Origin: Alnus glutinosa
Lineage: Eukaryota > Streptophyta > Magnoliopsida > Fagales > Betulaceae
Assembly: GCF_958979055.1 (NCBI RefSeq)
Contig: NC_084886.1
Coordinates: 10,464,654-10,528,653 of the forward strand
Length of the DNA: 64,000 nt
Reading direction: 5' to 3'
Part shown: piece by piece, positions 12,087 through 25,150 of the stretch
Layout: each line of letters opens with the position of its first letter
Numbering within the stretch: the stretch's first letter is position 1
Made by a program: the position numbers and the translations under genes
Notes under the pieces: model-generated
Told to the model about the DNA's origin: nothing
Seen by the model: the letters and a program-made list of their open reading frames with translations, nothing else
Database searches by the model: none

Positions 12087-12897
12087 TAAACCTTAATTTC
12101 CACAAATTACTGGAACTCACACAAACCCTTAAACTTTTCAATACCCAGAATGCCAAAACCCTAATATAGTCAGTCAGTCCACCAAAACCTCCATTAATAC
12201 CGTTCTTCGAATCAAAGCCTTCAAAACCCTAAAACTAAACCAAAAACGAAGAATAAATTTCTCAGAATCAAAGCACAAAAATAAAAATTCAGAGCCGATC
12301 AAACAAAGCCACGAGGAATTATTACAAACATTTGGGTCCTAAAAGAACTACAGAAAACCTAGCTTGCAGATCCCTATTTGGTCACCGAAAAAATTGCGGA
12401 AGATAAAGGAACAAATATTCAACTTTTAGTTTCTAGGAAGTAACTAGACAAATCATCGAAAAGATTCCAGTATAATTTTGAGAGAGTAAAAACCGACGAG
12501 CTTGGGATTTTCTTTCCTCTGCTACGAAGCGAGGGGCAGTGAAATTTGTTTAGAATCTGTTTGATAAATTAGCACACAGAGAGATAACGCATAGAATATA
12601 TGATGCGAAGAATAAAACGGGTGGAAAGAGAACGTAAATACCGGCAGTGGTCTCTGACGGCGAAGTTTTGGTTTGGGGCTGGCGGTAGGTCACGACTGGG
12701 TTGGGAGATATTGGATTGGGATATGTTTCGCACGGAGGGGAGGCAAAAATAGAAAATATTAATTAAATAATTAAAATTGTAAAAGAAATTCACATGACCG
12801 CAAAATCAAACTCTAATTAGGGCACAACTTGATTGAATAAAATAGAACCATAAATTAACTTATTTCAACAAACGTAATTAAAACAAAACCCATATTC

Positions 12898-12934
<37 letters not shown>

Positions 12935-13436
12935 TTTTTTTATAAGTCCATATTCTTTTCTTATATTTGTTGTTTCAACAAAATCCTTATAGAATTATAA
13001 ATTTACACTAAAAGAAATAAATAAAAATTAGTGTGGGATGCGGGTGGCCGATCCACTACCCATAAAGTTTTGGGGCGATCGATTACCCCTAAAACAGGCA
13101 AAAAGAGGTGATTGATTACTCTTAAATTAATTATATTCTTTTTTTTAAAAAAATAAATTTATAATTTCATAAAATCTCTTAAAGAAAATTTGTCAGAATT
13201 TGTACACATTGATCATTTTGTCACATACGCATATATATACATACCACGTGAAGTTATAAGTTCATTTTAAAACCACGGAATTTTATTTGGTACAACATCA
13301 AACTATGAGGATCAATTTAACTTCTTTTCTTCCCATTTTTATGCTTATGTATCATTAATAATAATATTAATATATTAGCTTTTCCTTCTTTAAATTAGCC
13401 ATCATAATTACAGTTATTGATTTTAAATATAATTTA
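12087..13436. other. 5' flank of the IRR-like gene
   Basis: The minus-strand leader of the IRR-like gene and its promoter should lie here, the first few hundred bases probably being transcribed. I could not fix a transcription start. A pyrimidine run (TTTTC repeats, then poly(T)) lies at about 12898-12941. No other gene is visible. Confidence 0.4.
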
Positions 13437-14026
13437 GAGTTAAGTATTCCTATGGTCCCGGAGTTTTCACAACTTTATTTTTTTAGTTCGTGAGTTTCAA
13501 TTTGCATCATAGATGGTACTTCAATTTAAAAAAAAAAAAGACCGAATTGGTACCTCGGTTAAATTTTCCGTCAAAAAACTAACTGCACACCACATGTCAA
13601 CTTCATAGGTTGACACGTGACACTATATAAAAAAATAAAAATCTTTAAAAATTAATTTAAAATTAAAAAAAAAATTGAAAAAATAAAAACACTAGGGAGT
13701 GGCTTGCCATTTTTTTTTTCTGTCCGGGGGTGGTTAGGCCACCCCAAACCGGCCAGCCACCCCTTTGGTCAAAATGGGGGTGGCCCATTTTTTTAAAAAA
13801 ATAAAAAATCAATTTTTTTTAATTAATTTTTAATTTTTTATATAGTGCCACGTGTCAACCTCTGAGGTTGACACGTAGCGGACCATTAGTTTTTGGACGG
13901 AAAACTTAACTGAGGTACTAATTCGGTCTTTTCCTAAAATTGAGGTACCATTTATAATGCAATTTGAAACTTATGGACTAAAAAATAAAGTTGTGAAAAT
14001 TCAATGACTAAAAAAATGTTTAACCC
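13437..14026. mobile_element. 590-bp fold-back MITE with 9-bp target duplication (MULE-like)
   Basis: TATAATTTA occurs at 13428-13436 and again at 14027-14035, directly flanking the element. The two arms, each over 200 bp, are imperfect inverted repeats. For example CACAACTTTATTTTTTAGT, GACCGAATT, GGTACCTC and GGTTGACACGTG on the left are mirrored on the right. The centre is a GC-rich GGGGTGG/CCACCCC palindrome. A 9-bp duplication with long terminal inverted repeats points to a Mutator-like non-autonomous element. There is no open frame of note. Confidence 0.85.
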
Positions 14027-14089
14027 TATAATTTAAATTGTCCCTTTTGCAAATTTTGCGTTTTAGACTTAAATTTTTAATATGACCAA

Positions 14090-15280
14090 TTTATAACCTG
14101 CGGTACTAGGCTTTATGCCCACTCCTCTCACCATTTGATCGGTTGAGTCAGTACAACTGTTTGGTGTCTAATTTGCTCTAATATTGTTGGATTGCTGCCC
14201 TTAGTATACAAGGTGCGGTCATATTTGCTTCCGTTTTGATGCGCATTGCATATCATGATTGGAAACTTTGAGCACCGTTTTCGCATTATCAATCAATTGT
14301 CGATACCGATTCTAAGATTGTTATCTGTTCCCCAACACTTATCTTATCTCCAATGTATCACCCTTCGATATGATACTACGAATACTTAAAATCTATGTTA
14401 AATTCAAATGTCTTTCATGTCACATATACTTTTGCTATTCTTGGGTCAAGTATAAAAGGGTTTTCGTGAACATATGGCTGCCAAAACATTCCCCTCATGA
14501 TTTATAACAATTAAGCCCACACCCATCGTCTTTCGTTGCATCCCAATTAACTTTTATCACTCTACAAGGTGGCCCTTCCATTTCGGTATGGTATTACTAT
14601 GTCTCGCTTTCGCTCAACATTCATTCTCACCCTATGTGCCGCTTCATGAAATTCTTCGACATACTCCTTTGCACTCCTCAGTAGCTAGGAAGGGTGTGTG
14701 AGATCACCTCCAAAGAATAATGTATTTATATGGAGCCATATCCTTATGGCTATTGTGGCCATCAATTCATCTTCTTCTTCCTCAAGTTTCTCTAATATAT
14801 AGCCCATTCAAAGCATTTTTAATAGAATTACTAAATTTTACTAGTCAAAATAACTAAAAATTAATTTTCTCTATTTTACCTATCCACTATTTTAAAGCAC
14901 TCGCAATAGCCTTGCAATGTAAATATTTTTTTTCAAATATTTCTTTATTATTTCTCAAATAATATTTATATTTTTGAATGTTTGTCTTTTCCTTATGATC
15001 ATATTTCTAAATATTTATCTTATTCTAACAGTCATTTAAAAATTTGTCTTTTCTTAACGGTCATATTTTAATATTTGTCTTATCCTAACACTCGTATTTT
15101 TGAAAATTTATCTTTTTCCTAATGATCATTTTATTTTGGGTGTGAAAAATAAATAAATAAAGATAGACAAAATTTATTATTTTTTATTCTTTTTGTAAGT
15201 GAACAATACTCACCAAAGTTTATGAATACTGTTTGGCCACTAAACAAAAAACACTATTTTCTTGAGGCTATTGGAGATGG

Positions 15281-15311
<31 letters not shown>

Positions 15312-15960
15312 CTTTTTAGTATAATTTGGCTCTGCTAAGAATGCTCTTGGGATATGGAGGAAATCATCAACTCTGTATGAGCATTTTTTTAATTTTTCTT
15401 AAACTATCCCCTCGTACATCATTTGAAGATGGACATCGCCACATAATATGGATAATATTTTCCACATCAAACCCAAAAATAGGGACCAACGGGGTTATGA
15501 ACAATCATTTTTTAAAACATATTTTCTTTGGTTGGCAGCTGATTGTTGTAGGTCTTCCATAAGAACACCTTCACCACCCCCAATATCCTTATTTGTCATA
15601 TCCTCTTCCACACAATGTTTTGTAAAGAGATTTGAGCTTCCTCGTGTAGCCTGCGTGAATATACTATTTTCCATATGGTATGCATTTTTCACATAAAATT
15701 ATCCATTTTTGATGTACCAATTCAAGTTAATTGATCAATCTGTCTATTGGGACTAACTGCCAAACTACAGATTCTCTAAGCTTCATCTTCATTAAAATCT
15801 CCTTAACGAGGGTTCTTTCCACCGCTCAGTATCTTCGTCGATTAGCTCATTAACTCTTTCATCTCTGTCCACAATCCTTATGGGTGATTGCACCGCGAAA
15901 GTTGAAGGATTAAGGAGCCATTTGTCTTTCTAAATTTTTATACTTTACTCATCTCCCACT
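14090..15960 (-). pseudogene. decayed LINE: RT linker, zf-RVT and RNase H-like remnants
   Basis: Reading the minus strand downward, broken frames match the C-terminal half of plant L1-type ORF2. First, around 15900-15700, PIRI...ERVNELIDEDT resembles the linker after the reverse transcriptase. Then a zinc-binding (zf-RVT) stretch lies at about 15690-15400 with ENIIHI and SSNDV. Then IAIRIWL...FGGDLTHP lies near 14770-14690. Finally an RNase H-like stretch at about 14600-14100 begins KVNWDATKDDG. Stops and frameshifts are frequent throughout, so this is an old dead copy, 5'-truncated. Confidence 0.7.
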
Positions 15961-16741
15961 CGCCAAACTAGCCATAACTTGAGAAGATCGTGCGTTTGGG
16001 TGTTCGATTTTTAAAATTAGAATTCAATTCTTATTTGGTACGCGAATTTAGAGGTTTGACTTTGTAAGATAAAATTAGAAAAAATTAAATAAAATATGAT
16101 TTGTTTAGAAAAAGTTGAATAAAATATGATTTATTTTTGAAAAAAAAAACACTGTAACAAGTAGAAAACGTTTTCTACTTGTATCCAAACAGATGCTTTC
16201 CATATACTTTTCAAACCTAGGATGACCTATATCTTTGGCAAGGGTACAATTAACTAGTAGTTATAATTAAGAAGCATAAAGGCTTACAGGCTTGTAGTTG
16301 GCAAATCAAAAACTCAAACCTTTAGAAGCATAAAAGGTTGTAATTGGAGTCGGCTTAATGGTTGAAAGGAAAATTTGTTGTTACAAGCAAGAAAATATAT
16401 TCTTTTTAAAGCAATAATCCAAACTATTCCAACATATAGTATGCGTGTGTGTTCAGTTGCCCAAATCTTTATGTAAGGACATTAACTCGATGATGCTCAG
16501 ATTCTGGTGTGAACACACAAAGAATGAGTCAAAAATAGATTTGGATCATGAGTTGAGCTGAATTTGAATGCTCACAATCTTTGGGGAGATTGAGATTTTG
16601 AGAATTTGAATGCAAGCGTTATTGAGAAAGCAAGAGTAGAGGTTGTTCCAAAAGCCAAACCCGTTGTAGTGCAGATTGTCTTGCTTAGCATTTTGCAAGA
16701 AGAAAATGTGATCATTTGGACCTCACACGCAACGACATCCA
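15961..16741. other. intergenic stretch, nothing recognised
   Basis: AT-rich DNA with no protein-like frame, no RNA gene and no definable element on either strand. Confidence 0.4.
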
Positions 16742-17025
16742 TTTATATTAACATATGATTAAATGATTAAATTTATATTTTTTTTTATCAACTTAAGTTT
16801 TTAGTAAAAACAGTGATTTAGCACGGAATCAGGGTAGATGTTATGAGTTCGAATATTATCTATTTCATTTACTTTCCATTTCAATTAAATGTTATACGTG
16901 TTAGGCCCCACCTATTAAAAGAGAGTTTTAGTCCATACGTAAAGGTGGGTGTTAAAGTATGATTAAATGATTAAATTTACATCTTCTTATCAGCTTAAAA
17001 TTTTAAGAAAATTGGTGATTTAACA
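16742..17025 (+). mobile_element. SMART-like mini LTR element
   Basis: A block with ATGATTAAATGATTAAATTTA at the left recurs as a right LTR starting TGTTAAAG at 16950 and ending TTTAACA at 17025 (76 bp). The left LTR is followed by CGGAATCAGGGT, a decayed tRNA-Met primer site, then GAGTTCGAA. The whole element is under 300 bp, as in SMART elements. Confidence 0.6.
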
Positions 17026-17036
17026 ATTTCTACAAT

Positions 17037-17068
<32 letters not shown>

Positions 17069-17669
17069 CACACATTCACAAGAGATGTCCATGTGCTTTT
17101 TGGCACCTAGCTAGGGAGGTGAAGATGCCATATTTTATAGTTTTTATGGAGCTGGCTTGCTTAGACTTTAAAAAGAGGATGTATATTTTTGTTAGAAAGT
17201 TTTTCCTTAATTCTCAAGTTATAACAAGTACTAAGATTAATGTAATAAGACATTGCGTACAATAGGGTTTGTCAATAATCAATCTCATACCGAATTTGAC
17301 ATAAATACTTATCAAAATCTCGAATCTATCTCTATAGCTACACTAGTGATTAATTTTGATAAAAGATTAATATTTTGTAAGTCTTTATTGGATTATATAT
17401 ATGTTCTCCATATATTTATCATTTTTATCCCATCTCATCTACCTCTTCAATCCACAACTCATTTATTTACTAGAATTTAAAATATAAGAAAACATAATTT
17501 TTAATCTATTTTAGATAAGGTACGTAGTTTTCTTTTTAATAATAATAAAAAAAATTATCTCGATGTACGTCTGATAAGCATTATATATATATATATATAA
17601 AAGTAATGTTTATTACACAACTCTAATAATATTTTTACGAAATATTCATCTAAAGCAATTATTCAATAG

Positions 17670-17852
17670 GAGTAATACTACATATCACCATTGTATCATT
17701 CAAAATTGATGTGACTCTTAAAATTACTATTGAATTTATGATAGACTATTATTAAATTTTGATCCGATTGTAATTTTAAGACCCCTACTCATATATTAAT
17801 CAATTTTAAAGATAAAAAAATAAGACACAAAAGTAATGTGTAACATTACTCC
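17670..17852. mobile_element. MITE with GGAGTAATRYTACA ends
   Basis: GGAGTAATACTACA at the left is mirrored by TGTAACATTACTCC at the right. Internal TCTTAAAATTACTATTGAA and ATTTTAAGA blocks are shared with the element at 641-817. It is non-coding. Confidence 0.6.
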
Positions 17853-18202
17853 ATCCAAGAGTACGTGTAACGCCTCTCGCTTTATATATATATATATATA
17901 TTGACACTGCTGACTGCTGACTGCTGACTGCTCCATTGCTCTCTTATCTCCGGTATTGACGAGGTTGCCAAATGTGGGTTTGAAGCTTCCCCAATATCTA
18001 GCAACCATCTATTTTGTTATTTTAAACTGATAGTAAAGATATCCCTTATATTTGCCTCGAGTGAAAAATCTGCTGAAGATATTTTTCTATGCAAAAATAA
18101 ACAGTAAAAAAAAAAAAAAAAAACTAGAATTTTCTCCCAATTTTATAATCCCGCCGTTTATTTTTACTCACAAACCCGCCGTTTATTTTTACTCACAAAG
18201 AA

Positions 18203-18364
18203 GGGAAATGATAGACTTGTCCGTCCTGTCCATCTTTTAATAATAAAATAATATATTATATAAACAGAAAATGAAAAATTAAAAAGAATAAATGAAAAAA
18301 AAATATTATTTTATTATTAAAAGATGGATAGGGACGGACAACCGTCCTCTGTCTATCATTTCCC
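18203..18364. mobile_element. 162-bp near-perfect fold-back element
   Basis: GGGAAATGATAGAC at the left is mirrored by GTCTATCATTTCCC at the right. The inner ATCTTTTAATAATAAAATAAT arm is mirrored by ATTATTTTATTATTAAAAGAT. The transcript of either strand would form a long hairpin. Just left of it, two 24-bp copies of CCGCCGTTTATTTTTACTCA stand in tandem (about 18152-18199). Confidence 0.75.
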
Positions 18365-18390
18365 GTTATGAGAAATGATTTGTGGGAGAC

Positions 18391-18529
18391 TTTTTACTGT
18401 CTTCCAACGGGCCTTTTGTATTAAAAGAATCAAATTTTAATAAAAAATGTCATTTGATCCCCATCAAATGACATTTTTTAATAAAACTTGATTTTTTTAG
18501 TTAAAAGAGGCTATTGAAAGACGGTAAAA
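18391..18529. mobile_element. 139-bp fold-back element, palindromic centre
   Basis: The centre AAAATGTCATTTGA-tccccA-TCAAATGACATTTT is a perfect inverted repeat, extended outward by TTTAATAAA and TTTTTACTGTCTTCCA/TGAAAGACGGTAAAA arms. It lies 26 bp from the preceding fold-back and is unrelated to it in sequence. Confidence 0.65.
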
Positions 18530-18681
18530 CGTTACCGTGTATCAGCTCTAGAAAGTTATTATTCATTTTGAGACTCATTTACTTTAGTAATTTATTATTA
18601 TTATTATTATTTTATTAAAAATAAAATAAAAAGATGAAAGAATTTAAAACGAGCATGCACCGGCCACACTTGATATAAGGC

Positions 18682-18804
18682 TTGAAGAGAGAACGCGGGA
18701 TATTCGGAGCCCACTTTAAAGTTTGGTTACGTTTTCCATTCGTTTCTGAGACGCAATGTAACGGACTTAACGTTGTATCTCCGCGCCTCCAATCTCAAAC
18801 GCCT

Positions 18805-18836
<32 letters not shown>

Positions 18837-19389
18837 CACGAACACAACCCAAAACCCATCAAACATCATCATCGATCGGCAGAGCACTATTATCCTTGAA
18901 ATCATCTTTAAACCAGTACATTTTTCTTTTTTCTTTTTCTTTTTAATATGAATTAGGCCAACCAAACCAACCGATTCTTGAAATGATCATGGACGTGGGA
19001 TTTTAGCACCATTCCCGTTTTGCAGTGTGCCAAGAAGGTATATATAGTTCTGGATTGATCATATGGTTTTATTTCTCTCTTTTCTTTCATGTATTTTGGC
19101 TATATATGTGAAAAAAAGAAAAAAAGAAAAAGAAAAAAGAGATAATAGATTCTTTACGTGTAACGGGCTGACCTCTGGAAAGGGTAGTACTATTCTACAA
19201 AAGCCTCGTGGAGTATATCTAAACGAGTCTTATATATGCAGCTATGTATATATGTATGTGTTTGTCTTTGTGTTTTTGGGATTGTGTTTGTGATTGGCTT
19301 TTTCGGATTTAATTTGATGGATGTAGGAGCTTGGATCGGATCTCTTGGCCCTGCAAAATTTATTTTTTCCTCTACATCTTTTCTGATCA
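18682..19389 (+). promoter_or_regulatory. probable 5' leader and promoter of the NIPA gene
   Basis: A (CT)n tract at about 18805-18838 is of the kind common near plant transcription starts. A plausible leader intron runs from a donor-like AAG|GTATAT near 19037 to an acceptor-like GATGTAG near 19327, 62 bp before the start codon. Both sites are inferred from sequence only. Confidence 0.35.
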
Positions 19390-22300
19390 ATGGGGATATC
19401 ATCGGACAATGCTCATGGACTTGTTTTGGCCGTTTCATCAAGCATCTTTATTGGGTCTAGCTTCATTATCAAGAAGAAAGGTCTTAAAAAAGCTGGGAAT
19501 ACAGGAACCAGAGCAGGTTCAATATCCATTTTCTTGTTATTTTTATTGTCTATATAGATTACCCAAAAAAGCTAAAACAAATATACATGCATGTGTATAT
19601 GTAATTTGCCGTGTTCTTCGCGTGTAATTAAGTTTGATTTAATTTCCATTGACCATTGAATAAGTACTATTTTGCTGAAAATGAAGATTTTAAGTTGATA
19701 AGCTTTCTTTTCTTTTTTTTACTGAATGCTTGGCTGTATTGTGATCAGGATCGGGAGGGTATACATACTTGTATGAACCTTGGTGGTGGGCTGGAATGGT
19801 AACTAGTAAGTAATTCGTAAACTTCAATCTGAATGATCTTTCGTAATTTTCACTCGCTCAAAAAAAATCACCCTCGTAACTTTCTGTTTATTTCATTCGT
19901 ATTTTGTCACTGTTTTTGAACATCGAGGGGTGATTAAATTAATATCGTATTTTATATAAAACCACTCAGTGCATTCACATAGTTCTTTAACATGGGGATT
20001 GGGGGGTACTTCGCTACAATATTTTCTCCTATGCGATGAAGGCTACAACCCAAGTTGTTTTATGTTTAGTCTAGCTTTGAACACTTCACGAATATGGATA
20101 CCAAATACAGAGCCTGTCACCAGATAGAGCTGATTGGTGAAAAGAGTTGTGTGTAGCTGAGCTCAAGTAGTTTAGATTTGGGTCTCTTCTTCTTTGTTTA
20201 GTCGTTATGATATAATGGTTTGTAACTTGTAAGGTGTTACTAACTATACTTCAGAAGTCCTAAGTTATCATTTCAAGCTTTTAGATCCAACAAGTAGAAT
20301 TGCCTTGGGCTTGATGTGATACTTGAGCTATAGATCGACTTTTGATTTGAGACCAGATATCTGTTTCACTGAGCAAACAGCACTGACAGATTCGGAAGCT
20401 AGTGAAAAGAAAAGAAAAAAATGGACCCCCAAAAGAAGCTTTCTAGAAACTTCTGTATTCTCACTATTTTAGAGTTCAAACTTCTTGTATCCTTTCTATT
20501 TTACTTAGGTATGTATCTTTACCTTTTGGCCATTTTTTTTAATCACCCTGGACCAAATAACACTATTAGTCATAGACCACCATGTCTCACCTCACCACCT
20601 TTATTTTTCCCATGTTCGTTATGGTTTCTGTTGTTCCTTGAAAGGCGTTTGGATTGGAAGTATCGGTCATTTGAGAAGCATATATGGCCAAGGGCGGAAG
20701 GAAGCATATTTCACAAAATGACATAAATTATGTACATGGGAATTTGTTTAGTATAATCCCAGCTGATTTTCCCCAATTTTCTATGTGGCCGGAGCAGCAG
20801 TAAGTTCGATCAGTTTGATCAGTTAACTTTTAAAAATTCTGGAATATTGAAATAATTTACATTGCATAATTGGATTCTTAAATTGGGGTTTGAGGTTCAT
20901 TGAGTTAAGATTTACATAAAGAAATCATTACAATGTGCTCTTCCTAATTGGACATATATTGAGATTGTGATCAATATTTATTATCTCTTACAACTTAAGG
21001 TGTAGCCTGATATTCATAGAGCAAAACAGTACATGGTATATTTTCCAGAGGAAAAAGGACTAGAATTCCTCGTATCACAATTAGCAAATTTGGAAGCACT
21101 ACCATGATATTCGATCAAGAGAAGGTTAGATCAAAGTTTCTACGGACTATCAAAACTCAATATTCCTAACATTTGAAATTACACTGGAAAATATTGAATC
21201 ACCATTACTGGAAGTGATCAAAATTGCAAGCAGAACTGTAAGTAGCATTGAGAAGAGTAAAACATATATTATTCCCACTTTCGAGGCTTCTTTTGCTTTA
21301 TGCGGGAGAACTTTAGCCGAATGTTTTATCATCCCCTTTGATCTTTTGAAATGTGGACGGTTAAATGATGCTTGTTTATAGGAAAGTACTAAACAATCAA
21401 CATGAAGAGATTATGAAGTTTGGTTTAGAAACAGAAGCTTGCTAATATGGTTACTGGAACGACTTGAATGAGAGATCAAAGGCTTGAATGGTTGAAGCAA
21501 GGTATATTGGAATCAAATGTATTCTTTGAATCATTTTGTTCTTGATCTCTGGATGGTCTGCTTTGTAGTAAGGCAACTAACTAAGGGATTTTTTGTTTTC
21601 AAGTGGTTGTTCCTCATTTTGTGGAATATGAGACAAATCCGGTTTCACTCTTATGAAAGAGAAGGACTGTGATGTCAGTGAAGTTCTGGAATGCTTTCAA
21701 AAAATGCTACTTGCTATCCAGAAAGCCATATCCCAGGGTTTATATATATGCCTGGGCTAACTGCTATGGTCTGTCTGCAGCATATCATCATCAGGGTCTT
21801 ACAAAATCATACAGTTGTGCTCATTTATTATTCTCTCCTGTTGCTTTTAGTTTGTATTTCTCTGGAGTTGCTACATTGTAACCATGATGAATTTAAATCA
21901 TTTACAGTGATTGTTGGGGAGATAGCGAATTTTGCTGCTTATGCATATGCCCCTGCAATTCTTGTAACTCCCTTGGGAGCTTTAAGTATTATCTTCAGGT
22001 AGGCTTTTGATTCTTTTTTTTCATATTGTTTCATTCTACTATGTGTGTTTGTGTGCATGCATGTAAATAATACTAAGAAAATGTCACTATTCAGTGCAGC
22101 GCTAGCTCATTTTATTTTAGAGGAGAAATTGCATGTCTTTGGCGTGCTCGGATGTGTTCTCTGTGTGGTTGGCTCTGTAAGTATTGTTTTGCATGCTCCT
22201 CAGGAGAAAAATATTCATTCTGTTAAGGAAGTGTGGCATCTCGCTACAGAGCCAGGTATTTGAGACTAATTACTCTTTAGTTGCTTTGTTTTAATATTTT

Positions 22301-25150
22301 CTGACTTTTCCTAAAATATAACTTCTGATTTATTATTGCCCAAGTTTTCTGGTTATTTGGTAGAAAGGCATTTAATAAAAACAAAACTAGTCCGTTTGGT
22401 AAAAAAAATAAAAAATATTTATTTTTTAAAAACACTTTTAAGAAAAGCTTAAAGGTATAGCTTTTCCTTTAAAAAAGTTGTTTCTTACTTTAAAAACTCT
22501 ATTATCCAACGAAATCTCAAAAAGTTGTTAATTTTAAAAAATGCATAAAAATGAAGGTGCTTGAATCACTTGCCAAACGAGACCTAATTGTTTTTTTTTT
22601 TTTTTATAAGGCATTCTTAATTTATTCTGAATAGTGGTAGGACCAATATACATGAGGCTTTGATGGATGAACAAATCAACAAATTGTAAAACAGCATTAC
22701 ATGATCATTTGGCTGTTGCCGTGACTCCTCTGGGTTCACTAAGCATATTTTGTTATCAACAGGATTCATCGTTTATTCTAGCTTCGTCGTGATTCTGGTC
22801 GGTGTCCTCATTTTCCGGTATGTCCCACGCTACGGACAAACCCATATGGTGGTGTACATTGGAATTTGCTCTCTCATGGGCTCTCTTACGGTCTGTTTAT
22901 ATCATCCTACGAAGCTAGTACAAATTATAACGTTTGACTCGATCTGCTACTCCCTGTAGTTCTGATGTTCTTCCCTTTTCATTTGTAGGTTATGTGTGTG
23001 AAAGCAGTGGGGATCGCTTTGAAGCTTACATTTTCAGGAAGGAATCAATTCACTTACTTCCAGACATGGTTTTTCACTCTGGTTGTGGTAGCGTGTTGTC
23101 TTCTACAGATCAATTACTTGAACATGGTATCCTTTCGATTAACTTTAATTGTCTCTGCTATATATTTATTATGAATTCAATGAAAAAGAAAAAAAGGCCA
23201 TGGCCCTAAACTAATTTAATGTTATTAAAATTGTTCCTATTTGTTTCAATTTTTTAATGTTACTAAAATTGTTCTTATTTGTTTTAATTAATGAAATTTA
23301 TTCAATCTTTTTAGTCTTCAAATATAGAAAAACAACTTTTTATTAATTCTTAGGAATAACTTCATTTATAACCCTTAATCTTTCATCACTTTTGCAAAAA
23401 AGGTACCCAAACTTTAAAAAGTGTCAATTTAGAGTATTTATCTTTCAATTTTTATTTTTTAATTTCAACCATCCGTTAGAATTTTTCATTAAATTCTGTC
23501 AAAATTTTCAAAATTCCATTAAATTCTGACGGAGTACTCTTAAGTGAGACGTTTGGAAACTTGGATACACTAATTTGAGACGTTTGATAGTTCAGTATCA
23601 TTTTCTCAAAACGACTGATAATTTGATACCCTTTTGTGAAGTTATCCCTTAATAGCTCAATAAACCTCAATTAAGGATATCACACTCTAGCATGTCTTAT
23701 ATTTTTTTCACTCTCTCCCTCGCTATCTACCGCTGGATCAAAATTTTAGAAAATGATGTGGTGTTACAACAATGACCTGCAGCCTGCATAGCAGAAGTAG
23801 AAAGGTGTTATACTCTTGTTTTGCATTTTCTTGTTTCCCTTTCTTACCTTATTTTCCATTTTCCTAGGGTACAAAAATAGTTAATTAGGGAAAAATCAAA
23901 TTTAGTCCCTATGTTAATACTCAAATAGTATGATGCAGAGTTTTGGCACAACAAGGGCAACATCTCTGACAAGTAAAAAAATAAAATAAAAAATTGAGAA
24001 CACAGACAAGGAAGAACCAGTTTTGTGTCACTACATGATCAAGTCAATAGTAATTATGGGTGGAGCTGCCAAGGGGCTTGGGGTACCATACCCAAATTTT
24101 CATTGAACTTTGAAGATAACCAGCTTATGTGATATCAACCAAATCAAATTATCTTTTTAACACTCAACTATGCATTTATCATTCCATTATGTATGGTCTT
24201 GAGTATTGTGGGGGGTTTTGTATTGCTGGTTGATGGTAGAGGAGGGGGAGTCTAAGGAGTGAATCTTTTCCTGCTTGGAGGATTCAGGAATTTTTATATT
24301 TACTGCTCGAAGGCATTGTGTGACTTTACCTGCTATTATGCCCTCTAAGACATGTCTTTTAGGATTTAAATTGGTATATTTCTGAATTGGTGACCGGGAT
24401 TTTGCTCTTTCTGTCTCTTATAAATGAAGTTTTACATTATAAAGTACCATCAAGAATTGAAAAATTAATTATTTTGTGTGAGATGTTCAGCCTTTAATCA
24501 ACTTCAAGTTCTCTAATTATGCTTAATCTATAATCTGGATCCATCTTTGCAGGCTCTGGATACCTTTAACACTGCTGTCGTTTCTCCCGTTTACTATGTC
24601 ATGTTTACATCGCTCACCATATTTGCGAGTATGATCATGTTTAAGGTGATTTTATACACATCTTTCATTCGTCTTTGGAATGCTTTACCTTTCTTCACGT
24701 CAGATGAATTCCACCATCCTTACATGCTGTAGAATTATTAGAATGCATTTAATAGTTTTGTGGGTCGTTTTACAGGGAACCCTTAACCTTAAAACATGCC
24801 AAAAACTGATGTGGCCAATTTTTGTCATGAATTGGGCTTGGGATTTTATTGAAATAAGAGAGATTCAGTCTGATGTAAAGTTGATGGGGGTCAGAAGTAT
24901 ATAGTATTCAACTGAATTTGTATGCTTTTTACTGCATCATAATCTCTGTTTTTTGTTTTTTTTCTTACAAATGCAGGATTGGGACTCACAAAATGCATCA
25001 CAGATTGCAACTGAATTGTGTGGCTTTGTCACGATATTATCAGGGACATTTCTCCTTCACAAAACCAAGGATATGGGAAATAGCAAAACTGTGGAATCCC
25101 CTGATTTTGTAAGCCAAAGCAACCGCAGTTCAAACTCAAATACTGGATAG
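19390..25150 (+). CDS. NIPA-type magnesium transporter
   Basis: Eight exons join in phase: 19390-19516, 19749-19805, 21908-21998, 22095-22255, 22763-22890, 22989-23126, 24553-24645 and 24977-25150 (969 nt, 322 residues). The protein begins [20 protein letters not shown] and carries family signatures: [57 protein letters not shown] and [18 protein letters not shown]. Hydrophobic segments are spread along its length, as expected for about nine membrane helices of the DUF803/NIPA family. Members are probable Mg2+ transporters of plasma membrane and endosomes; that role comes from the family. The length is normal and no catalytic core is broken. Intron 2 (2.1 kb) and intron 6 (1.4 kb) are the largest; intron 4 holds a MITE. 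Arabidopsis At3g23870 is a likely relative (from memory). Confidence 0.93.
22388..22586. mobile_element. MITE with TAGTCCGTTTGG-type ends in NIPA intron 4
   Basis: TAGTCCGTTTGGTAA at the left is mirrored by TTGCCAAACGAGACCTA at the right. The interior is AT-rich with AAAAGCTT/AAGCTTTT-like arms. CGTTTGG ends are common in plant MITEs. No target duplication is certain. Confidence 0.5.

Noticed and set aside
12898-12941. Poly(T) run as a retroposon tail
   Set aside because: No matching flanking duplication and no element-specific end sequence were found.
17578-17600. TA-repeat runs (also near 29859 and 54530) as regulatory or origin sites
   Set aside because: Simple dinucleotide repeats are common in plant intergenic DNA and have no further signal around them.
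20421-20726. 101-codon frame in NIPA intron 2 as a missed exon
   Set aside because: The eight-exon model is already complete and in phase, and the peptide does not resemble NIPA proteins.
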